A program made the position numbers and the translations under genes. Positions 1-13,436 of a stretch of 64,000 nt of DNA are shown piece by piece. This stretch comes from Campylorhamphus procurvoides. Its lineage: Eukaryota; Chordata; Aves; Passeriformes; Dendrocolaptidae. The notes below the pieces were generated by a model. It ran no database searches. It saw nothing but the letters and a program-made list of their open reading frames with translations, and was not told where the DNA came from. How positions within the stretch are numbered: the first letter of the stretch is position 1; each line of letters begins with the position of its first letter. The DNA is taken from the NCBI GenBank assembly GCA_013396655.1, contig WBMV01001248.1, positions 1 to 64,000 on the forward strand, written 5' to 3'.

Positions 1-1398
1 CCCCACTGCAGGAATCCTGGGGAGGGATGGCAAGAACACTGACAGAGCCTTTGCCAGGACTGAGGTCAGTGGAAGGGCTGATGCTCCTCCTGGCAGAGGT
101 TGTGTCCTTGTTCCCAGGGAACCTGGGGATCTCTCCAGGCTTTTCCAGGATGGAATTTCAGGTTCAAGCCCTGGCAAAGGCAGCCAGAGGAGGCAGCTCA
201 CACTGAGCCAGCAGAAGCTCCTGAAGGCTCCAAACCACTGTTTTCTGACACTGCTGGGAATGATTTTTTTCCATTTTCTTCCCAAACCACCACACTTTAA
301 TGTCTCCTTGGTGTCTCCCCTCTCCTTCATTGAGGAGGTTTGTGCAATTCAGAGGAGGGCAAAGCCACAGCCCAGTGGCACCTTTGGGCATGGCCCTGGA
401 ATGTGTGCTTGGGGGAAAGTCTGTCTTATTGAGCAAAAACACATTCCTGGGGCAAATCTTGAAGAAATTCAAATCCCTAACACTGCTCAAACTCTGAGAT
501 GCTGCCTCATTATAAGAAAAAGCTTTTCTGACCTCTCTATCTCATCAATTACTCTGCTCATCTTCACTACCCACTGCATTACTCACAGCACCTTTGGAGA
601 TATTTGAGCATTTTATTTTATTATATTCAGAATTTTAGGTTGGCAAATTTCCTCAAGCAGCAAAACATTTCCTACCTAATTACTCTGACAGCACAAATGT
701 GTTTCTCTGGCCTGGTTTTCCTGGCTCCAGCTTTATCTTGCTAAATGTATTAATTATCCTCCCACACACTTGCCCATCTTCTGCTTTCTCCTTCTCATCC
801 TCAGCTGTGGCTCCAGAGCAGGAAAAGAACATTTCCAGCAGAGTGGTTTCTCTACCAAGCATAAATCTCCCCAAGTAATGATCAAAATCAAGATAAGAAA
901 GATCTGTTTAAAGAATATTTTTCCATCTGAAACTGGATTTCTTCGCTGCTATTTGAAATCACCCATGACAACTCCAAAGCAGTGCTCAAGAGCAGCAGAA
1001 AATACACATGAAACCAAATAGAGCTGGAGAAAAGGAAAAAAGAAGCTGCATCTGCACATGGATTGGTACTCCAGGCTGGACAATATCTCTGGATAACCCC
1101 TGGAGCACCATGGGCCTGTCACACTGAGCCCCAGGGTGGGCAGAGATCCCAGCACAGCTCTCCAGGAGGGTTGGATTCTGATCCTTAAGGACCCTTCCAA
1201 TGCCAACCGTTCTGTGAGCCTTTGATTTTCATCTGGTTTTGTTTGTGACATCGAGGAGAAGAGTTTGGATGCTGCAATTGAACTCAAAGGCACCTCTGCA
1301 GTAAAAAGGCAAAGATATCCTGTGCTTTCCCCATGGATTGAGCAGAGTACAGCAGGAAACATCACTGGAATGTGTGAGGATGGATGAGAGACTGAATT

Positions 1399-1455
1399 CC
1401 AGAATCCCAGAGAGGGCTGGGTTGGGAGGGATATTAAAGTTCATCCCATTCCANT
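1399..1455 (-). mobile_element. CR1 LINE 3' fragment
   Basis: ccagaatcccagagagggct, then gggttgggaggg and ttcatcccattcca, is the reverse complement of a CR1 tail. Confidence 0.75.
1454..1454. other. Single ambiguous base (N)
   Basis: One N lies inside a CR1 fragment; this is base-call ambiguity or a one-base gap. Confidence 0.98.
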
Positions 1456-1993
1456 GGAGCCCAGAGCTGGACACAGGGAATTTCTTTCCCAGCAAACACA
1501 AATTCCCATCAATCCACAGGTGGACTCAGAGCCTGAATTTCAAGCAAGCACAAGCACTAAGTAAATGTAAAAGGCTGTGGGATGTGTACTTTGCCTGTAG
1601 TTGCTTTCAGGACTATTTTAAGCTGCCAAATCACACGAGACAATTCCTTTCCCATAGCAGGATGATTGTTCAGCATCCCTTCGACTGCACTTCACCTTCA
1701 AGACTAATAAATCCTCCCATCATTTATAAATCTGCAGAGCCAGAGAAAAGGGCAGGTCCCAACCCCCTGCAGGACCCTCGGGGTGCTGGAATCCTCCTGG
1801 ATGCAGGAATAGTTCCATTTGGGTCTCATATGCACCAGAACAGGTCTCTTTGGGGCTCTTTGGTTAGATTATTTTGCAATATAAGCTTCCAGTGAGGCCA
1901 TGCACAAGTCTCTTGGTACCTCTGAGAGGTGGGAGCAGCTGGGACACTCCTCGAGCTCCTTCACAGCCAAAACCCTTGCAGGGGATGACTTTA

Positions 1994-2150
1994 AAATCAC
2001 ACAATGGTTTGGGTTGGGTGAGAGGGACCTTAAAGATCATCTCATTCCACCCCCTGCCATGGATAGGGACACATTCCACCAGCCCAGGGCGCTCCACCCT
2101 GCCCTTGGACACTTCCAGGGATGGGACAGCCACAGGTGGAGAGGGAGGAG
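1994..2150 (-). mobile_element. CR1 LINE 3' fragment
   Basis: cacacaatggtttgggttgg, then ccttaaagatcatctcattc and ccaccagcccagggc, matches the avian CR1 tail in reverse. Confidence 0.88.
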
Positions 2151-4448
2151 ACAGAGGGTTGGGCTCCCATCCTGACCAGGACATGGTCCTGTGTGGGACA
2201 AGCTCCTGCAATTTTTTAAATCCCCAACACCACCTGAGCTCTCCCCAAAGGGAGGGCAAATGGCAGCACAGCAGGGCATCTCATGAGGTTTAATTTGCCA
2301 TCTGATTTAGAGGTTAATGTGCTGGGCAAGGGTTACTGGGGCTGCCCAAGGTTCTGGCTGTGCCCCCAGAGCAGGACCTGCCCTTGTCCTGGCACAGCAG
2401 AGGCACAACCCCAAAACCCAGCAGAGAGACAAAACCCATGGCACGAGCCAACTCTGCAACTCACCAGCAGCTTTTAGCACTGAGTGAAGTTCTCAGCACC
2501 TGATGGTGCTGCTGCCACCACCCCAGGGGAGGGTGAAGGGTGTTTTGGGGGTGGCCAATCCCCCCAGGTTCCAGCCCATGTGTGAGGAGGGGTCTCTCCC
2601 TGGGAAGTTGCTGGGAAGGTGCTGCTCCCTCCAGGAGAAGCTGCCCTGCAAACACAGCACCTCTGGCTGCTGCTTCTCACCCTTCCAGGGCCTGGGGCAG
2701 GACAGGCCCCTCTGGCCAAGCCCACAGAGGATAAGACATGTGAAGGAATATTAACCAAGGCAGATATTCCAAATAAATGTGACACCAGGCAAAACACTTG
2801 CCCAGTGCCACGTCTTTGGTGCATGAAGCAAGAGGAGAGGGAAGGCAGCTCCTTGGGGATTCCACACTTCCCATCCTTCCCCTCTGGAGAGGTGGGTCCT
2901 CCCCAGGCCAGGCTGCTGGTGATGCTGCTCTTGGACACAGAGCCCAGGACAGAGCTGGTGCTCTCTGAAGATGGGTCAGGACCAACCTTGACATGATTTC
3001 ACTCTCTCTGCAGTCAGGAATGCACAGCTTGGAAAGATCCCCCTCCCAATCCCTGATCCCAGGTCGAGCTGCCAGTGCTGGAATCTGTTTGTTTTAATTC
3101 TTAAGCCAAGTCTATTTGATGCCTAAGCTTGCTGGGACATGAAATCTCAGAGAGTTCTATCAGAGACCCTCTCCCTGGATTAAGCTGCAAATGTTTTCTC
3201 ATGTGACCCTTTTATTTCCTCTCAATGTGTAAGAAGGTCAATCTTCAGAAGCAATGAAATATTCATAAAAGCTTCTAAGATGCAGCCATTGGGGACTCCA
3301 TTAGGCAAAAACAACTTCTGAGCATCTGAAACCACCGTGTTTTCATGGAGTTAAAATCTCTGATGTTATTAAACCCAAGCCAAGCAGCACCCCTGCCCTG
3401 TGTGTGGCTCCCTGCAGAGCCAGGCCTTGGGCACTGATTCTTGGCAAGGACATCCTGGCTGGCTCCAGGGGCTCCCTTTGCCACCTGGGGTTGGAATTTC
3501 TGCCTTTGTCTCTGCATGACCATCGAGAAACTCCCCCACTTCAAGTATTCCAGGTTATAGAAATCATGGCCACAAGATCAGCACTGCTGAACTTCTCAGA
3601 CTGAAGGCACTGAAAGGGCTGCAAACTGCTGGTCCCCTTAGCTGGGTAAAACCTGCATTTTCTGGCTCCTCCATGTGACACAGAACCTCTGTCACCTGCA
3701 ATGAAATTTGGGAAGACATGGGAGCAATGCAGAGATTCCCCACCAGATCTGCTGCACATCCTCCCTGCATGATTTCTGCTTCCATGACAACCTCACTTCC
3801 TTCTCCTCTCCTCAGGGGACACTTTCCAGGCTCTGGGCTTTAGAGGACAACGTGGGACCCCACACTGAGCAGAAGCTCCCAAAGCAGCTTTCCCCAGGAC
3901 ACAGGAGGCTGTTCCTTCACCACACTTACAACTGGTAGTAAGTTACACAGGGTGACAGCGTGGAAAGTCCCTGCAGTGACTCAGTGACTGTGCCCACAGC
4001 TGGGGAGTCGCTGCCAGAACTCTGGGGTGCACAAATTATGCCTTGCAGATTCCATTTCCATAAAACAACGTGGCACAAATAAAGCATTTCCTTCACAGAG
4101 GCAATTGCAAGGCTGGGTTGAGTGACTAAGGGCACAGGTTCCCTTTGATGCCACACTGACAGCAGAGAATTCCAAATACCACTGGAATTCCTGGCCCAGG
4201 CACCTCCAGGTACCACTAACCAGGCCCCCAGCAGGTTTGGGTTTGGTGGAAAAGCCTTTGGAGACACATTTGAGTGACTTTACAGGAAATGCCTTTAAGG
4301 AACATTTCGGGACCAGCAGAGGATTCTGAACTTCTGCTTTTTTTTCAAACTTCTGAGATTTGACCCACTGAGCTGCAAGGACTTGGAGCAGTTTGATCCC
4401 TACATCTCCAGAGCAGACAGAGCTGTTCCCTAGGAATTCCCAGCTTTT

Positions 4449-4911
4449 AAAAGGAGAAAGGTAAGGAAGATAAGGAAGGAGTAGAAGAAAGAGAAGGAAG
4501 GGAGCAAAGGAATAGAAGGAAAAGGAGAAATAGAAGAGAATAGAAGAAAAAGGAGAAATAGAAGAGAATAGAAGGAAAAGGAGAAATAGAAGAGAAGAAA
4601 AAGGAGAAATAGAAGAGAATAGAAGGAAAAGGAGAAATAGAAGAGAATAGAAGAAAAAGGAGAAGCAGAATAGAAGAGAATAGAAGAAAAAGGAGAAATA
4701 GAAGAGAATAGAAGGAAAAGGAGAAATAGAAGAGAATAGAAGAAAAAGGAGAAGCAGAATAGAAGGAAAAGGAGAAATAGAAGAGAATAGAAGAAAAAGG
4801 AGAAGCAGAATAGAAGAGAATAGAGAATAGAAGAAAAAGGAGAAATAGAATAGAGAATAGAAGAAAAAGGAGAAATAGAATAGAAGAGAATAGAGAATAG
4901 AAGAAAAAGAA
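4449..4911. repeat. Polypurine / polypyrimidine tandem array (about 28-bp period)
   Basis: The plus strand is almost pure purine with scattered T, built from variants of a 28-bp unit that combine agaaggaaaaggag or agaagaaaaaggag with aaatagaagagaat. In ARHGAP32 pre-mRNA (minus strand) it would be a 460-nt C/U-rich tract. The strand asymmetry keeps several minus-strand frames open; these are not genes. Confidence 0.95.
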
Positions 4912-6010
4912 TTCTGTGTGTGAGAAGCTGTGCCACACAAACTACAGGAATCTGAAAGCTGCCAGTCCTGGTTCCTCTGCTGGGGCTGCTCAGCCAAACA
5001 CACAGAAATGAACCACAAAACTCTCTCCAGTTTCTTTAACTCGTGGCAAATATTAAGTTCACATTTTGGAGTAGCTCACGTGCTGCATCCCCAGCAACAC
5101 CAGCCAAGCCCTCAAAGCAAAGGTGTCACTCAGCCTGACCAGCTCACAGGGGGAAACAAAGCCTGGGAAGAGATTCCCTCTCCTCACATATGCAAATGTG
5201 GGAAGGGGGGATAAAAGGCTCAGTGGCCTTAGGAAAGGCAGGGAGCAAAGAGAGGCAGGAAATAGGAAGTGGTTGAAGTCCAAGTGCCCTGCACAAAAGC
5301 CAAGGAGCTGAGCCAGCATAAAGGGACACATCCTGACACACAGCGTGCCAGCAGGAGCCAGGGGAATTCTCAGGGATTTGGGGATGCTGTGACTGATTTG
5401 TGCTGCTCTTGGAGAGCCTGGAGTGGCACTGAGCTCCCAGGGCAGGATTTCTGGGGTGGGCATGTGGGCACAGCCGTTCCTAGAAAGCCCAGATGTTGAC
5501 TCTGCCTGGTTAATAATTTACAGGCTCTGAGTGAAGAACTGCATGTAAAACTTCCCTGTCAGCCACAGATTCTTCTCTAGTTCCTGTCACATTTGACATC
5601 TCACATGAGTACTGTGTGTCCCTGCACCTGATGAAAGATTTAGCCAAGTCTGCTCCACAGACACATAATAAGGGTCTACAAACTCACCCAGGTCAAAGTT
5701 CAGTCAATATGCCTTTACTTCATCAATAGATATTACTTGATATTCAAAAGATTATTTTAAAAGACACATAAAAGATCAAAGAAAAGGAAATAAATTCTAG
5801 AACCTCTTTTTCAAAGGAAACCTTTCCTCATACAAAGCATGTGTTCTAGGCATTATTAGCAACACTTTGGGACACATCCAGCAGCAGCAAATCCAGCACA
5901 CTCACTTAGTTACTTTCCCCTCATTTCTCTCATTAGCAGAAGATGCACTGGGGGTTTACAGACATATATCCCATCCTGGGGGGACAGGAAAGCTGCTGGG
6001 ATCCCCCCCA

Positions 6011-6154
6011 GCCCCACTCCCAGCTCATCCCCTCCTTCCCATGCCTTCCAGCCCCCTTTCCTCAGTGCCAAAAGGCAGGAGAGCCCCACTCCCAGCTCAT
6101 TCCCTCCTTCCCATGCCTTCCAGCCCCCTTTCCTCAGTGCCAAAAGGCAGGAGA
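6011..6154. repeat. 72-bp tandem duplication
   Basis: Two copies (6011-6082 and 6083-6154) differ at about one base (catcccctcc against cattccctcc). The surrounding 6000-6900 stretch is GC-richer than the rest but has few CpGs and no recognisable gene. Confidence 0.95.
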
Positions 6155-6860
6155 GCCCCTCTTTGCTTTCCAATGCCACGATGTGCCCAAACCCACCCCA
6201 AGCCCCCCTTTCAGCTGCATCTGCTGCTCGTGCTGCCCAGGTGGGACATGACCCCCCTTAGGTGGCACGGCAGCACCCGGTGCCAGCCTGGAGGGGCCGT
6301 GCCAGCTGGGTTGGTTGGCTCAGACACACAAAGCAAACAACCACAGGGAGCTGTGCAGCCCCTGCCCCACTCACCCCTGCTCCAGCGCTCCGTCCTGCCC
6401 AGCCATGGGCTCTCCAAGCAAGGCCTGACCCTTCCAGCTCTCTCTGGAGCTTCCCCAGCAGCTCATCAGAAAAACCTTGCAGGCATCAGCTCGGAGAGGC
6501 AGGAGCTGCCAGCTGGGGGAATGAGAGCCCAGCCCTGCTCCAGCCCCGCAGCATTCCTAGGAGCAGCGCTGGGGACGTGCCTGGCCAGCCCCCAGCCCCA
6601 TGTCATGCCTGCAGGAACCCCCCGTGTTCCATCCCGCAGGATGAGCCCGGCAGCTCCAGGAGAGCCAAGAGCAGGAGGCAGGCAGGGAATGCAGGCAGGG
6701 AGGAGAGGGCAGGGAGCTGCCAGCAGCTGCCATGACACGCTGGGAGGCAGCACAGGCTGAGCACAGCTGATTCCTCACTGCCCGTCCTTCTGCGCCGCAT
6801 CCAACCCCTCGGGCTGCAGGGAATGCCTGGCCAGCCCCTGCTGCTGGCTCTGTGTCCCAG

Positions 6861-7040
6861 GGCTGGGCTGCTACAGCTCCCTGCTGGCTGCATGGTTCCT
6901 AAGAAAAGTGGGATTTAAGGATGAGGAGTTCACTGTGAGAGCCCCCCCAAGGCTGGGCTGCTACAGCTCCCTGCTGGCTGCATGGTTCCTAAAAAAAGAG
7001 GGATTTAAGGATGAGGAGTTCACTGTGAGAGCCCCCCCAT
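6861..7040. repeat. 90-bp tandem duplication
   Basis: Copies at 6861-6950 and 6951-7040 begin ggctgggctgctacagctcc and end gagagccccccca. They differ at only a few bases (aagaaaagtg against aaaaaaagag). Confidence 0.95.
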
Positions 7041-7265
7041 GTGTGCCAGGGGGCCCTGTGTGACCACAGCTCAAAAATCAACCCCAATCCACTGGCTGGG
7101 TTTTATCACCTGAACAAGCAGGTCACCCCTGCCCCGAGAACCCAAAAATTTGGGTTCAATTTGAAGTGTTTGTGGTGATTTAAGCAGTGGCAGAATGATC
7201 TGAGCAGAAGGGATCTAACAAATAACACACCACGGGCTGCTGCTGCTGCTCCACAGCACTTCTGC

Positions 7266-7427
7266 CAGCCCAGAACATGCAGGTCTGCTCAGAAAGGTAT
7301 TTTGGGAACCACAGGCCATGGAAGGGGCTCAGCCACAGCCAGCCCAGCCCAGAACATCCAGGTCTGCTCACAAAGAGGTATTTTGGGAACCACAGGCCAT
7401 GGAAGGGGCTCAGCCACAGCCAGCCCA
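7266..7427. repeat. About 80-bp tandem duplication
   Basis: Two copies starting cagcccagaacat at 7266 and 7345 share the ggtattttgggaaccacagg core and a block ending in gctcagccacagccagccca. The second copy has a small insertion. Confidence 0.93.
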
Positions 7428-8127
7428 CCCCTGCCTGAGGTTCATCCCAGCACAGAAGGGAGGGATTGCCATCACCCCCCCATTCTCACACCCACCTGTC
7501 TGATCTCCAAGGTTAACAGGAATCTCAGATCTCACACCTCCTTAACACAATATCGTGCTTTTGTTCCAAAATTTGGCTGCAGAGCTCCCTGACCAGACTT
7601 GGCAGTGACTGAAAGGGCCATTAAGCAGCTTTCCTTCCTCACAATACAACACAGTACACTTTTAATACAGGAATATATAGTTTTAGTATAGGAAATGCAT
7701 TTTAATATAGGAATAGATCCTTTTCCAGCCCTCTCCATCAGCTGATAGTGATTTCCCCCTTCTTCAAAGTTTCTCTTTGTTCTTTCAGCTCTGAAAATAC
7801 CCTGGAGAATTCATAATGCTCAATGCAAGCTGGTTAAAGAATTGAAAATTAGCATTGTTAGAAAGCAACTCTGCTTCTCTCCCACCCACTGCCCTATTTC
7901 TCCCAACCCTTGGAAATTTCCTGTCCATTAAAGTGTCAAGAAGACACTTCAAGTGTTACACTGGAAAACTTAGCAGAAAGTGCCACATTTTCAGGTAGAA
8001 TAAACTGGGAAAAATCCTGAGATTGCTTCTCATTCCCACAAGGAAATGAGACCATGGGATGCTGCAGCATAAAAGAACATTTAGGGAATGAAGGAAATCA
8101 GTGTAAATCTGCACCCTAATCAATATC

Positions 8128-8180
8128 ACAGACTCATTAAGGTTAGAAAAGAGCCCCAAGATCACCAAGTGGACCCTTTG
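8128..8180 (-). mobile_element. Degraded CR1 fragment
   Basis: cacagactcattaaggttag, then ccccaagatcaccaagtgg, resembles the older CR1 subfamily ending in agaatcattaaggttgg. Confidence 0.6.
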
Positions 8181-10251
8181 ACTGGAGAATTAGCAAGTGT
8201 GATTTATAAATACGTGGAGCTGGAAAGGATCTTAGCAGGGTCAGAAATTTTGGTCCCTCTTATAAACTAGGTCTGTTCCCTGCTCACAGAATTGCTCCCA
8301 GAGAGCTGATTTCCTTCTCAGAGGGAAAGAATATAAATAAATAAACATAAACCAGAAAAGGTTCTTCCCTCAACTGACAAATCACATTTTAACGAGCCAC
8401 GATAGGGACTATTCTCTAAATTGAGTTTATTAAATGAGATCATTGCCCTCATCCTTACAAACAACACCCAGCCCTGCCTGGCACGAGCACACCAGGGATT
8501 GAATTTCAAACTCTGAATTCACGTTGTGCTTCACAAAGCCTTCCCAGACTGTGCTGAAGGTCCTGAAGCTGGAACAAACCCCCCACCCCTTGGGTCATGC
8601 CCATCTCCTGTGCCCAGGGACCCTGCTGAGCCCCCCTGCCCTGGCACAGCCAGCTGGGGTGTCCCTGGTGGGCATCAGGAGAGCATGAAACCCAAGGAGC
8701 AGCCATTCCAAGGGTATGGGATGGCACAGCCAGTTCTCAGGATGGGGGTCTCTTCATCTCCTTGGGGACCAGGGATGAGCCCCAGCCACCCCTGGGAATT
8801 TGGGAGGGCACTCCAGGTGCCTCACAACCCACGTTCACCTCTCCACTGTGAGGATCTCTGGAGGAACAGAGCAAAATTCTCCTTGAATGTGCCTCAAGCC
8901 TTTCTACAGAAATCATCTTTCTCCTTCCAACAACCCCAGTCCCCAAGTGCCACCCCCAAAATCCACCCAAACCAGATCACTCTGAGCAACAGGAGAGAGA
9001 ACCAGACAAGAGAGGTGTTGTGTGTCCTGGTGGCATAAAACCCTTCCCATGCACAACCAACACCAGGTTCTCCTCTTACCCCACAGAGCTTTTTGAAATA
9101 AAAACCATTTCTGACAGAAATTCCCATCAAATTGTGACTCTTCCCACTGCAGGAGCAGCAGCCAGAGAGCAAACCCAGCCTGTGTCCAGAGGGAACCCCT
9201 TCAGCCCCTGGTGAATGTGATGCCAGAGCTGAGGGAAGGGGCACTTGGATGCTCCAGGCACACAGTTGTGTTCCAAAAGGGAATATCTGGCATGTTCCAG
9301 TGCAAAGCAGAGCTAATTCACCTGATGATGGGTTCCCACAGCCATGTCTGAACACACAAGAACTTCAGGGCTCTCATGGGGTTCTGGCATAGCTGGTAAT
9401 TCTTAAAAAAGGCTACAAATGCCCTAGACCTTCCACTTTTCTCCACAAGGTACCCATTTTTCAAAGTCCTCAGCCAAACTCTCTGAACAGCTCCAGTTTA
9501 ATCTGTTGTTGTTGCCTGGCTCTGTGTTGCCCCACACATGTAAATAAAGGCAGGTGGTGTTACCCCTCTCCAGCTCCATTTCACACCCTATCAAAGCTGC
9601 TTCCCCAATTAACTGCAAGCAAAAGGAGATTATTCCCAGATGAATCCTCCCTGGCAGCCCCCCCATGCTGAGCTCTGCCACTACCTGGGGAGATCCAGCC
9701 CCTCTCCTGGCAGGAGTCAAAATTCAGCATCTTGGATATCACGCTACACCAAAACCAAAGGGCTGGAAAAGGAAAGATCTGCACCCAAATCCCTTCTCAG
9801 CACAGGAGAAGGAGGGATTCTTCTGTCCTACTGCCAGGAAAATGATATTCTTCCATGTGCAGAATGGAAGAGACCAAAGCACAAAGGAAGACAAGGTGAG
9901 AGATGAGGGAATGTTTGTCCTGCACCCCAACATCAAAACAGGGATCCAAAGAACAGCCCAGGCAGGTTCAAACACCTCCAGTTTGGCTCAGAGTGGATTC
10001 ACAAATGTATTTCATGACCCATGGAAGTACAACAATAATTGGATAAAACACCTCAGGGCATGCTCTGAGCCCCAGAAACTCGTGTAGGACACACATAGAG
10101 ATGATACAGAACCAGAAATCTCCTCTTGAGGGTGGGAAAATCCTCACTGTTTCTCTCCTGCCCTTTCCTACTCCCAAAAAACCCCATCAATCAGCAGGGT
10201 GAGGATTCTGGAGATGCTAAAATTTGATTACAACCACCTCCAGCAAATCCT

Positions 10252-10430
10252 GGAATCATCAAATCCCAGAGTGGGCTGGGTTGGGAGGGCCATGAAATCC
10301 CACCTCGTTCCATCCTTGCCATGGGCAGGGACACCTCCCACTGCTCCCAGTTTGCTCCAAGCCCTGTCCAACCTGGCCTTGGACACTTCCAGGGGGATCC
10401 AGGGGCAGCCACAGTTTCCCTGGGCAAAAA
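10252..10430 (-). mobile_element. CR1 LINE 3' fragment
   Basis: It contains gggctgggttgggagggcc, ccatgggcagggacacctcc and gtccaacctggccttggaca. Confidence 0.88.
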
Positions 10431-11829
10431 TGTTTGGAGCTGGGATGGGCTGGAGGGAGAAATTGCTGCCCTGGATTTCCTGAGCACAGGAATGCTGAGA
10501 GCCCTTTGCACACTAGATGGCATCACACCACAAATGATCCCAGGGATTCTGCACCCTGAAACAGCAGCAAATCCTCCTCCTTTTCCCAGGGAAGGGAAGC
10601 TGAGCCCAACTGGGGCAATATTTACAGGGCCAAGACAATGGAGACGGCTCTGGAAGAGCAACCAGCACTTGGTGGCTCTGGGCTCAAACAAAGGGGCAAT
10701 TAAAGTCAAGGAGCTGCCTGAATTATCAATTTATTCAAAAGAAAAGTGGCTGTGCCACAAAACAAAGTGTCCTTTCTCCCACTGGGCCAAGCAGGACCCT
10801 TCCTTTGGTTGGTGCAAATCAAGGTGCCCAGACCCTCCAGCCTACAAAGGGACCACTATTGATATTTATTTACCTCATTCAGGAACTACTTGCACAGAAA
10901 AGCCCCATGAATGGGCCAGGAATGAGATTTTTTACTGTTTTTCTCCATCCTTTTTAACCAGTAACAAATACAGGGCTATAAACCACCTCAAAGCCATAAC
11001 AATTTATTGTTGGAGCTTCTTGGGAAGTGCATCCATCCACAGGCAACAACAAGACTAAGGCAGTGAATATAAATTTTTACACAGCTCCCTGAGATATAAA
11101 CAGTTTTAATCTTCCTGCATATGGCATTTCATAAAGCTGCTGATTTCCAAGGGAAGTGCATTAAAATCACAGAGTCACTTACAAGTGCCTTTTTCTCCTC
11201 TGAGCTCCAAAATCCATTAAATTCTGGGGGAGGTCAGTGACAGTTTTAGTCATAGTCTACTCTTCCATTTGCTGGGAACAAGCACATTATTCCTCTGAGA
11301 GCCCTGAAAATTGATACAGCCCTGTCATTGCAGGCTATTAGTCTCTTACTCACTTCTTCTCTTCTCTCCCCCACTAAATCAATATTAACATTTTTTCCAC
11401 GCTGATAAGAATCAAAGCCACTGGAAAAAATGCCTTCTAGACCTGAGCTATCAGCAGGAGTGCCAAGGGAGGAGAAAAAACCAACACAGAACCCTGAGAA
11501 ACATTAATTTGGATGGGTGGAAGGAGTGATGTGGAAAGGAGAAGCTTAATTGGCTTAAGGGAGTCATTGATCCTGGCCCACTGTCACATTTTCTAAGCAC
11601 CTTTTCTGCCCAGATACTTTTATGATGGGACTTGTCACCCAAAAGGAGGAATTTGTGTTATGTGAGCTGTGCTGAGTCAGATTTTATTTTGCATGCCCAT
11701 TTCCAAGGCAGCTGCAAAGGCAGGAAACAAAACTTATTAAAGCACACAAGGGAAAAACCAACCCCCCCTGAGGAGCCTGGGAGGCAACGAGCCTGCCTGG
11801 AGCACATTTGGAGGGGCAGGGCTTGAAGG

Positions 11830-11929
11830 AATCAGAATTCCCATTAGGAACTGCAGCTCCTGCCTTTTCTGTAGGGGTTCTGCTGGGATGGGAATCAATC
11901 AGAATTCCCATTGGGAATTGCAGCTCCTG
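11830..11929. repeat. Short direct duplication, 67-bp offset
   Basis: The 33-bp block aatcagaattcccatt, followed by a variable part and gcagctcctg, occurs at 11830 and again at 11897 with two or three changes. Confidence 0.85.
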
Positions 11930-12219
11930 GGCTGGCACAAGGGCAGGATTCAGGGAGCAGGGAGGGTTGGAGGGGGCAATGCCAGCACTCATGACACTGC
12001 CAAGGTGGGACACCCTCCCCTCCTGTCACCCTCCTTCCAGAGGCTCAGGAGAGCAGCTCAGCTTATCCTGGTGGGTTCCTCATTTCCAACAGCGCCTGTT
12101 ACCTTCCAGGAGCACCTGGAAAACTGGCCTTTACTCCCTGTCCCACATATCAGCTCTGGAATTAAGGGCAGGATTCCTCGAGCTGCTCTGGGTGCTCAGC
12201 CCCTTTTGGTCTCAGGGAG

Positions 12220-12325
12220 ACACAGAATCCCAGAATGGTTTGGGGTGGAAAGGACCTTAAAGCCCATCTCATTCCACACCTTCCACCAGCCCTGGCTGCT
12301 CCAAGCCCTGTCCTTGGATTTGGGA
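12220..12325 (-). mobile_element. CR1 LINE 3' fragment
   Basis: cacagaatcccagaatggtt, then gaccttaaagcccatctc; internal deletion before the ccaagccctgtccttgg part. Confidence 0.85.
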
Positions 12326-13384
12326 AGGGAAGTCCATAACCTTTCCAGGCAACAACAACAACCAAATCTCCCTGTGCAAACTACGAAAGGGGCTCCATAA
12401 ATGAGATGAAATAAAGCTGAGCCAACTGGCACAGGTTCATCCTTCCACTGCCAGCTCTCCAAAGGCCTTGACCCAAAACATGCAGTGACCAGCAGCCCCC
12501 ACCAAAACTGCTTGAGAACCTTCAGAAACAGAACACATCTCTGAGCAGAGCCAGGATGGGAGGCAGAGTGGGGACATCAGTGCTGCCACCAGCACATCTG
12601 AGCACTCCTTGCCCAAGACAAGCATCCTTTGTTATCTGGCTAAACAGCAACTTCTCTTGCTGACAAGAGGAGCAGCAAATGAAGGCAAATAATCCCCCCT
12701 GAGCTGGCAGGAGGAAGGGAGAAAAGCTGAGGGGAAACCTATTCCATGTCCTGTGAGTGGGGAAGATGAACCACCACTCACCTGGACAAGGCAGGCTGTG
12801 TGAAACCCCCTCTCCTAACCCAGAGCTCAGGCTGGGACTGAACTGACCACTGGATGCATTTGCACAAAACACAGGGCTGGAGAATTCCCAGAGCTTCCCA
12901 AAGACCTGCAGCTTCCCACTCTGCCAGAGCTGAGCTGGAGGAAGGGGCCAGCAGCATTTTGGGCACACATGTGTGTCCATTAGGAGAAGTAATACCTTAA
13001 AATTTCGCATCTCAAACTTGCCCCCACCCAAAGAACCTTGTTTTAACCAAAGGACCTGAAAGTCCACGTCCCACAGGGGGTTCAGAGGCAAACCTGACCT
13101 GTGTTTCCTATCCCACAAAAACTTGAGCAAGTGCTGGGCATGGACTGGACTAGATGGAAGAACTTTCCCTCAACTACTCCCTTCTGGAAAGGGGGCTGGA
13201 AAATGAGCAGGAAAGGGATATGGTGACACTGAGCAGTGACTCAGTTCCTCCCTGGGCACCCCAAGGGATGCTCATTGAGCCAAGGCCAGTGGCCAAGCCC
13301 TTGAGTCACTGGGCAAGTGATCAGTGGCCACAATGACAAATTGGGGGCCTCCAGGACAGCCCAGAGAGAGGGTTTGGGCTCCAG

Positions 13385-13436
13385 GGTCCTTGTGGGTCCC
13401 CTCCAGCTCAGCATGGGCTGGAATTCTGTGATAAAC
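13385..13436 (+). mobile_element. CR1 LINE terminal fragment
   Basis: gtgggtcccctccagctcag, then ggaattctgtgata, resembles the CR1 3' end in sense orientation. Short and weak. Confidence 0.55.

Noticed and set aside
3981..5018. 345-residue minus-strand open frame rich in Ser, Phe and Leu
   Set aside because: It is a translation of the polypyrimidine strand of a tandem array, and neighbouring frames are equally open.
5867..6760. 297-residue plus-strand open frame in a GC-richer stretch
   Set aside because: It contains a 72-bp duplication and low-complexity Pro/Ser/Ala peptide, with no domain and no splice context. GC content alone explains the lack of stops.
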